Source of the DNA: Penium margaritaceum | Lineage: Eukaryota > Streptophyta > Zygnematophyceae > Desmidiales > Peniaceae | Direction: 5' to 3' | Assembly: GCA_023375785.1 (NCBI GenBank) | Contig: SZWC01009552.1 | Span: forward strand, 40,167 to 104,166 | Length of the DNA stretch: 64,000 bases | Part shown: in pieces, positions 57,481-64,000 of the stretch | Numbering within the stretch: position 1 is the stretch's first letter | Layout: each line of letters begins with the position of its first letter | Notes under the pieces: generated by a model | What the model saw: only the letters and a program-made list of their open reading frames with translations | Databases searched by the model: none | Told to the model about the DNA's origin: nothing | Made by a program: the position numbers and the translations under genes

Positions 57481-59352
57481 ACGGCAACGAAAGGGATCCC
57501 AAAAGCGGCACGCTTTGGAGAAGGGAGAGATGCCCAGGAAGAGACAGAGGCGACCACGAGGGGAGAGCTTACCGTCACGTTGGTCAGAGGGCACCCACAC
57601 AGAGGCAAGACACCCCCAGACACGGGCAAGACGGAGGTCAGCACGGTGCCCAGTCCAGCGCTCAAAGGGAGTGACAGTGTGAGGAAGGGGACCGTGGGGT
57701 ACACGGTTCCAGACCCAGGTCATGTAGCACATGGCTTCGAAAGCAAAGAGGGGGGACTTCCCGGAAGCAGAGAGAAGAGAGCGTACACCATCTGCAAGGG
57801 TGCGGTTCCAACGCTCGGAGACCCCATTTTGTTGGGGTGTGTAGGGAGCAGAGGACTCAAGACGAACACCACGGGATTCAAGGAAACGAGAGGTGGGACC
57901 AAGGAACTCACCACCACGATCGCTGCGAAAGGCGCGCAAGGGGCGCCCACAAGCTCGTTCAGCCTGCGGGAGCCAGGACTCAAGGACCTCAATGACATCA
58001 CTCTTGTGGCGAAGGGCAAAAACCTAACAATAGCAAAAGAAGTCATCAGTCAGGCACAGGACGTATCGGCCAAGGCCACCAAGGAAGTCGTGGGAAAGGG
58101 GACCCATGACATCAGCATGGACCAGGTCAAGGGGTTGCGACGTGGTGGACTCAGAGGTAGAAAAGGGAGAACGATGCATTTTGCCGCTTGCACAGTCAAG
58201 ACAGGTGGATGTGCAAGGGGGCGCGAACGTGGCAGGGTCAAGGCCGAGAGCAGGCTGCAGGCGTAGGAGACGTTGGATGGCAGCAATGTGAATGTGACAA
58301 AGGCGGCGGTGCAACAGATCAGCGTGGTCAGGAGACAAGGAGGGGGTGACGTGCACAAGAGCAGAGGCAGCAGAAGGCGAGGGCAGCGTGAGCGGAACAC
58401 GGAACAAGCGATCACACCGCACGCCACAAAGGACAACACGGCCAGACGAGCGCAGAGAGATAGAGACAAGACCGCGGCTGGAGGAGAAATCCATGCCCTG
58501 GTCGTCAAGGGTGGTCACAGAGAGTAGACTGACTTCCACGTCAGGCACGTACAACACGTCAGATAGGTAGACAGTGCCCCCAGGGCCGACAAAACGAACA
58601 ACGCCAACACCTTGCACAGGAAGCAGCAGGCCGGAGCCAGTGCGAACAGAGTGGACGGACTGAACAGGACCGAGAGAAACAAAGGAGGAACGACAGGAGG
58701 TCATGTGATGGGTGGCGCCGGAGTCAATGATCCAGAGGCCGGGAGAGGCACAAGTGGAGGGAAGAACAAGACAGATAGCAACAGTGCCACGGGCAGTAGG
58801 AGAGGACGAGGAGCCAAGGCATGTGGGAAGTGTGAGTGACTGCCATTCTTCAACCCAGCCACAGTCATCAGGCATGTCCCCTTGAACCCAACCAGAGGTG
58901 GCACCGCGAATGGTGGCCTCAGACTCACAAACAGACACACGACAATGGCCACTCACACTCTCATCTCCCTGAGAGCGAAGGTGAAGAAGTTCTGCCAGCC
59001 GACGTTCAAGAGTGCGCTCCTCCTCACGGCTATCAGAGGAGCGCTCCGAGGAACGGTCGGAGGAGCGGTCAGAGAAGTTCCCATCGTCACGGGTCCAGTG
59101 GGGTATGTGGTAGTGAGAGGATGGGGGACCGTAGTATGGAGGGCCAGAGGGAGGAGGTATCCAGCCCCAAGGGCTGGGTGCTGATGGTGTCGGGTGAAGT
59201 GGGGCTGATGTGGTGGAGAGAGCTGAGGCAGTGGAGGACGATGAGGAGGAGGTGACAGTCACTGCGGCAGCTGAAGACGAGGCAGTGGCCTCTGTGCGGG
59301 CCCAGTGGGCGCGCATGGAGGAGGCCAGACGAGCATCGTCACGAGGGGCAGG
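57481..59352 (-). pseudogene. T1 protease and integrase, one stop
   Basis: Protease: WIIDSGATHHMTSCRSSF with an intact DSG at 58717-58725. Pre-integrase: LLHRRLCHIHIAAIQRL and CLDCASGKMHRSPF. Integrase core: Asp in VHADVMGPLS, then DDFFCYC followed by TAG (58024-58026, probably a Trp codon in origin), then FRSDRGGEFLGP, APYTPQQNGVSERWNRTL, with all three catalytic acids kept. YMTWVWNRVPHGPLPHTVTP follows. It would cut the polyprotein and insert cDNA. The frame is continuous with gag. Confidence 0.93.
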
Positions 59353-60514
59353 ACACTTTGGTGCAGAATGACCAGAGGCGCCACAGTTTCAACAGGTGAC
59401 GTCACCAGTGGGAGCGGAATTTTTGCTGCCGCGGCCGTCCCCACGACCCTTGCCCCCCCGACCGCCACCGCGACCGGATCCACCACCCCCACCGCGGGAT
59501 GCACCCGTGGAGTGTGCTGCTGCCTGCATTGAGGAAGAGGAGGAGGAGGCTGCGGCAGGAGTGGAAGAGGAAGAGGTGGTGACAGCAGCTGATGCAGCGC
59601 GATGCATGCGTTTGTTTTGTAGAGCATTCCACCAGTCGGTGAGACGTGAGGCGGTAAAGTCAAAGAGGGGTCCGATCCCAGGTGGAGAATCAGCAGCAAC
59701 CGGCTCAGAGGCAAGACGCTCAAGTTCGGACTGAGAGACGTGGAGGTACAGATCCGACAGTTCGGGGATGAGACCGGCCACGATGGAGAGACAGGACAAG
59801 AGAGGGCTAGGAGCGGCCTTGCCAAGATCACGCAACAGACGCAAGTTGCGTGCCCAAAACTCATCTGCTGTTTCATCAGAGCACATCTGCAACGTGTTGA
59901 ATTGTACCGTGAGGGCGCTCTGAGCCACGTGGCCAGTCACCGTTTTGCGGTGGCGGATGAGTGCGTAGGCACCGACGGGATCAGCCGGTGTGCCGCGGGA
60001 GGGATCAGCATTGTACGTACCAATGTTGTTGAGGAGATTCTCTGGGCCCGCGTTGATGAGTGCTCGCACTGTACGAGCAGCCTCTGTAGGCTGCGGCACA
60101 AATGGCAACTTTGTAGGTGAATAGTACTGCCAGAGGAGCTCACCCTGGGCCCACGCACTGAAGTGTGTCTCCCAGGAGGTGAAAGTGAGGTGGTGGAGTT
60201 TCAAAGTCTTTCTGCCGAGCTGGGAGCACAGGACGAGCAAAGGCTGCTGCGGAAAGAGAGGGAGAGGAAGAGTTGGCAATAGCACCACCAGAGGGAGCAA
60301 ATGAGTCTGCAGAGCCAGACTCTATGGCAGGAAGCGCTGCAGCAAAATTGGGGATGGCACGCAGTCGCTCAAGAACTAGGGTGGCAATGGCAGCAGCAAA
60401 CTCATCCCTTGATTCCTGTCCCCGCTGAAGCTCTTCCTCTACCCTACGGCGCTCTGCCTGCGCCTCACTAAGAGCGGCCTGAAGGGCCTCTATAGTCTCC
60501 TCTGGTGCAGGCAT
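59353..60514 (-). pseudogene. T1 gag with zinc knuckle, broken
   Basis: I choose the ATG at 60512-60514 (MPAPEETIEALQ); another in-frame ATG lies 30 codons upstream. N-terminus: a Glu/Arg-rich probable coiled coil (about residues 5-45). A frameshift lies near 60205-60235, after which the capsid follows: HHLTFTSWETHFSAWAQGE, VRALINAGPENLL, TPADPVGAYALIRH, DETADEFWARNLRLLRDL, PPGIGPLFDFTASRLTDWW. A Gly/Arg-rich region (59420-59510) leads to the knuckle at 59353-59394, which reads C-stop-N-C, GASGHSAPKC. The stop is TGA 59389-59391. Otherwise the knuckle is intact. Confidence 0.9.
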
Positions 60515-60608
60515 GATGAAAGGGATAGAATCAAGTATGGAAGCAGAGTGAGAAGAGTGACGAGTGCAAGGAGAGCAAGGGGTGAATGGGTATGCACTGC
60601 TCACCGCA

Positions 60609-61523
60609 CTAATGACGTGGGAGAAGAGTGAAGAGTGGCGGCACCACAGCGGCAGCCGAGGAGAACAGAACAGCTACCCACCCTGCAACCGCCACGGTGA
60701 GACAGAGAAATCCTGTCGCAGTGGCGCCAGCAACTGCAGCGGAGGCCGATGCCACAAGAACACCGGTGGTGATGGATGACGTGACGTCACGAGGAGCACC
60801 AGTAGGTGTCAGCACTGCCGTTGCGGTAGATACTCTGATGGAGCCGACCGAGCTGGAGGTGGCGTCTGCTGCTGTGGAGGCTGCGGTGGCGATGGATGCC
60901 GCTGCTGCTGTGATCTATGTGGCAACGTTGGCAGCTGCAGTTGCCAGTAGGGTGAGAGAGACGGCTGTCTGTGCGTATGCCTCAGCTGCTCGGCCAACAG
61001 CTGTCTGTGCAGGGGCACGGCAGGCTCTAGCTATTCCTGCAAAGGTGGCGGCAGCACCAGCCGCAACGTCAAGGATAGCACCAGCCAAGCCTATTGAGTC
61101 AGTGTGCACGGGGAGAACGGGGATGACACCGGGAACCTCAGGTGGAGTAGATGCCTCAGCGGATCCTGTTGCCGTAGGAAGAAGGGCAGGCGAGGGTGTA
61201 GCAGCAGTGTCATTAGCTTGCGGGCTGCTGGATGGTTGCATTCTTGGTGAGTGTGTCGGTGACGGTGGTAGGTCGTCTGGAGTGTAGACTTGACGATCAA
61301 TCTCCTCCCTTTCACGTTCACGTTCGGCGTCAAGGTCGCCCTGCCAGTATTCGTGGTCGAGCATGCGCACCCACAAAGGAGTGTCGTCGTCGTCCGCCAG
61401 CGTGAGGGCCTGAGGGACTGGCTTCGCGGTCAATGTGAAAGCAGCAAGCACACTGCTCTGGCTGCAGGAGAATCTGTGGAGCTCGGATGGAGCTGGGGAG
61501 TGGAGATGCACCGTGTCCGCCAC
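60609..61523 (-). pseudogene. Extra T1 frame upstream of gag, membrane-protein-like
   Basis: A frame of 304 codons, ATG at 61521-61523 and stop at 60609-60611, interrupted once by TAG at 60915-60917. D1 has CAG at that place, so the TAG is probably a CAG mutation. N-terminal part: DDDD at residues 44-47, a charged AEREREREEIDRQ stretch at about 66-78, then a Pro/Ser/Thr-rich region. Middle (about 150-240): Ala/Thr-rich. C-terminus (about 255-300): strongly hydrophobic, enough for one or two membrane segments, with GVLVASASAAVAGA and GFLCLTVAVAGWVAVLF. I recognise no family. It lies between the 5' LTR and gag, ends about 95 bp before the chosen gag ATG, and is in a different unit from gag. Function unknown. 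Confidence 0.7.
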
Positions 61524-61549
61524 GAAAACGCGGCAGGTGATTGCAGCAG

Positions 61550-61960
61550 CTACGATCAGGACTCAGCCCTTAGCCAACAGAGCAAGCCAAGAGCGGCAGA
61601 GAGAGTGCTGCTGAGAGAAAGCAGCTGAGGTAGCGCGGCTGAGAGAGGCCAAGTGAACGAAGGCAACCGAGAGAAGGCGGTAGCAGCTACGATCAGAACT
61701 CAGCCACTTGTCAACAGAGCAAGCCAAGAGAGGCGGAGAGAGTGCTGCTGAGAGGAAAAAGCTGAGGTAGCGCGGCAGAGAGAGGCCGGCTGAGCGAAGG
61801 CAGCCAAGAGAAAGCTGTAGCAGCTACGATTAGAACTCAGCCACTTGTCAACAGAGCAGGCCAAGAGCGGCGGAGAGAGTGCTGCTGAGAGAAAGCAGCT
61901 GTGGTAGTGCGGCTGAGAGAGGCTGGCTGAGCGAAGGCGGCCAAGGGAAAGCGGTTAAGA
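61550..61960 (-). repeat. 137-bp tandem triplicate in T1 leader
   Basis: The landmark CTACGATCAGAACTCAGCC recurs at 61550, 61687 and 61824, period 137 bp, three copies about 90% alike by eye. It is non-coding and lies between the primer site and the extra frame. Confidence 0.92.
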
Positions 61961-62305
61961 GACCCACCAGATGGCGAAGTTAGGGGCCCACCAGGCGGTG
62001 TTGAGCAACCGAAGGTGGAGACCTCTCCGACGTAGAACAGCCGGGAATGGCCGAGAGCGGCCTGGGTGCTCCAGAGATCTGGGAGAAGGAAGACCCGCGA
62101 GATGGCGGTGGAAGATATGGCGAGCGGGCGAGCTGCTGCACACGAGGCCGAGACTAGCGGTGGCGGTGAAGCTCAGCGCCAGGGTGAGGTGCATCAACGG
62201 CCCGCTGCTGCGAAGGGGTCGGCCATGGGTGGCTTGGCCGAGACATGCTTGGGTGCCGAAGCTAGTGACCAGGATCGTGAGAGAGGTGGGTGAGGTGCCA
62301 CACCT
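61961..62305 (-). other. T1 leader next to the primer site
   Basis: About 345 bp of GC-rich non-coding leader. Short frames on both strands, with no motif. It would hold packaging signals if functional, by position only. Confidence 0.5.
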
Positions 62306-62317
62306 GCTCTGATACCA
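62306..62317 (-). promoter_or_regulatory. T1 primer binding site
   Basis: Minus strand TGGTATCAGAGC, an exact match to the plant initiator-Met-tRNA complement, adjoining the 5' LTR. Confidence 0.95.
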
Positions 62318-62943
62318 GTAGTTACTAGGACCCTTCCTAGGTCACACGTGTGAAAGCAAGCAGGGACGTGCAATAGACATACGCCGCCATGGATGCGGAA
62401 TGCTTGCATTGCTTAGCTCGGTACAACCAAGACAAGAGGTAAGAGGGAGCGAGCGTCACTTAGAAACCGGTGAGCGTGCACTTCGCCACGGGCATCACGC
62501 CCAAGCGAGCACACACCGCCACCCGGGGGTCGAGCCCGACCGCTAGGCACAAAACCGAAGCGGCGGCTACTCACCAGTGCACGGGTGAACCCAGAAAGGT
62601 GGCCCCCTAAGGATCAGCACCCGGGAAATGCAGCTCCCCCAGAAAACACTCAAAGGCAAGCAACATGATGTAGGGCACGGCAGTTAAGATGTACGGGCCC
62701 TAGCATCTACCGCATCACAGAGTCATAAGAGGCATAGTGTGTCAGAAAATGGCCACACGAGTCTCAAGAGAAGCCCTGGGGTAAAGCTGTAGCAGCTGCA
62801 AGAGGGTGCCAACGACTTCTGCCAGAGCTGTCACGTCAGTTGCTTCCCCAGGTAGGGCCATGTCATTTAATCTGTACAAGTGGATGCACAGTGTGTGAGG
62901 AGCAAGAGGGCACAGAGTTGTGAGTGGCAAACGAACTTCAACA
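62318..62943 (-). repeat. T1 5' LTR
   Basis: 626 bp. On the minus strand it starts TGTTGAAGTTCG. Its 3' end lacks the CCGACA found in the 3' LTR and instead has AC before the primer site, which looks like a small deletion. Confidence 0.92.
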
Positions 62944-62948
62944 GCAGC

Positions 62949-64000
62949 TGAGTTGGTTGCGCCAAAACAACCCAACCTTGCACCTCTATGGGCGTGGTGA
63001 CCATTTTAGTGGTAATGAACGAGTCATTAAGCCGGGATTTTGAGAAGGCATTGAACCAAAACATAACAGGCGGAGTACCTTTGTCCAACTTGAACTTCAA
63101 AGGTGTTCCTTCCATACGGTGGAAAGTTACTTGGGCGAATGATTTTTTTTAATTTTTGAGCGAAAGTCCAAGTCAGTACGGTATGTCCTCGTCTCCAACC
63201 TTTGATTGATTGCGCTTCATTTTCACCTCCCTCTTCCCTGATTCCACCCCTTCCACTTTGGTAATTCTTACTGTAACCCTAAATCTGAAAATATTTTGTT
63301 CAATTTGGTCAATTCTCCGTGCCTCACTCTTTGAATTTATCTTGCGGGTAAGATGGACAGACCCGCGCTCTTCCCCAGCGGATAAAATCACTGCACTATT
63401 CCTAACCACTTTGCAAAAACACATTTGGTTAGTTTCAACTCTGCTCTTGCTCCAGAACTCAAAACGGGCTAAGGCCAAGCTGAGAACCGTTAACGATGAC
63501 TTTGCTGATGTATTTTACACTAATTACCTCCCCTTCAACAAAGAATGTCGTCCATTATTAAGCTCTTGATTCAAACTCTGGTGGAAACACCCCGGAATTA
63601 ACCAGCCGTTGTAGTTTAACTTCTTGGGTGGCCGGGTTCATCCTCCGGGCTACTTTTGTGCTGTGGTAGCCCCCTCGTCTCAGCCGGTCACGACCAGAGG
63701 TAAGAAAAAGGAACAACTGATAGCAGGTTCATGAAGTGTGTCGTTTGGGTAGTAGGTGATAGATGCAGCGAGGGCAAGTGAATGCAAAGTCGCCTGGGTG
63801 TGGAGTCAATACAGGAACTTCTGGGAACTTTGGGGCCGAGTGAATCTTTGGAAGCCAAGCAGGTCCAAACGGAACCGACAAAAGGTTCCGACAATGATTG
63901 AGATTTCCAGAAGATGCGACGTTGTAGTCTTACGTGTCAAACCAGATTTCCATTCCACCGCCTCACCTTCTCCCCCCCGCCATCAGCCCAATCCCCCCCC
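62949..64000. other. Right flank, nothing firm recognised
   Basis: AT-rich then mixed sequence. A plus-strand frame of 119 codons (63210-63569) has no motif I can name. Poly-C runs close the window. No LTR, RNA gene or domain seen. Confidence 0.45.

Larger units (their letters stand above)
54486..62943 (-). mobile_element. Ty1/copia element T1, nearly complete
   Basis: An 8.46-kb minus-strand element. The 5' LTR is on the right (62318-62943), the 3' LTR on the left (54486-55118). Order on the minus strand: primer site, 137-bp triple repeat, extra frame, gag, protease, integrase, RT, RNase H, polypurine tract. Gag and pol share one reading frame, as in other copia elements. It is broken by a frameshift in gag, TGA 59389-59391, TAG 58024-58026, a 1-nt insertion near 56572 and TGA 55539-55541. 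Flanking 5-mers are GCAAC and GCAGC, a target duplication with one change if the left LTR begins at 54486. LTRs are about 97% identical by eye. Confidence 0.93.

Noticed and set aside
57580-58266. 228-codon plus-strand frame opposite T1 integrase
   Set aside because: Antisense shadow of the integrase coding strand, which has all catalytic motifs.
60628-61287. 219-codon Ala/Val-rich plus-strand frame opposite the T1 extra frame
   Set aside because: I prefer the minus strand: it matches the element's direction, is longer once the single TAG is ignored, and aligns with D1 on that strand. The plus frame is a GC-rich shadow.
63210-63569. 119-codon frame as LINE or gypsy remnant
   Set aside because: No conserved block could be aligned with confidence; left unassigned.

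Overview
This window reads as repeat-dominated nuclear DNA from the plant lineage. I found no intact host gene, rRNA, tRNA or CRISPR in 64 kb. Almost everything recognisable is LTR-retrotransposon sequence. The primer binding sites are variants of TGGTATCAGAGC, the initiator-Met-tRNA complement typical of plant Ty1/copia and Ty3/gypsy elements, and the gypsy copies end in chromodomains (chromoviruses). A large land-plant or charophyte-alga genome fits; the species cannot be fixed from the sequence alone.

Layout. (1) 0.56-8.3 kb: decayed Ty1/copia element D1 (minus), with a foreign insert of about 0.9 kb in its RT. (2) 8.9-16.9 kb: three head-to-tail, truncated relics of one gypsy chromovirus family (X1, X2, X3). 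X1 is interrupted by a 407-bp miniature LTR element (TRIM1). (3) 17.0-17.5 kb: CT microsatellite with one N. (4) 19.7-20.4 kb: satellite-like array with a period of about 154 bp. (5) 20.6-24.3 kb: a paired short repeat with a foldback, TRIM2 with an exact TSD, and gypsy relics D2 (minus) and D3 (plus). (6) 24.3-30.6 kb: AT-rich sequence with nothing recognised. (7) 30661-39255: full-length gypsy chromovirus T3 with 701-bp LTRs and TSD AAAAC. (8) 39652-45861: full-length but old gypsy D4 with TSD CACGT; its 3' LTR is swollen by a (CA)n-(TG)n tract. (9) 45.9-46.8 kb: LINE-like relic. (10) 47115-54113: copia element T2 (plus), TSD CTTCG. (11) 54486-62943: copia element T1 (minus), tail-to-tail with T2. 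(12) 62.9-64.0 kb: unassigned.

No element is intact. T3 and T1 have LTR pairs about 97% identical by eye, yet carry many in-frame stops and a few 1-nt frameshifts. Most stops fit C-to-T or G-to-A transitions (CGA to TGA, CAG to TAG, TGG to TGA/TAG), as expected from deamination of methylated cytosine.

The most novel-looking observations are these. An extra reading frame of about 304 codons lies between the 5' LTR and gag of copia T1; it has an acidic N-terminus and a strongly hydrophobic C-terminus, and a recognisable relic sits at the same place in D1. All three copia copies carry a stop codon at the same position inside the gag zinc knuckle, with three different stop codons. Two miniature LTR elements share termini and polypurine tract with T3, suggesting T3-type elements mobilise them, and a hairpin in their LTRs shows a compensatory base-pair change.
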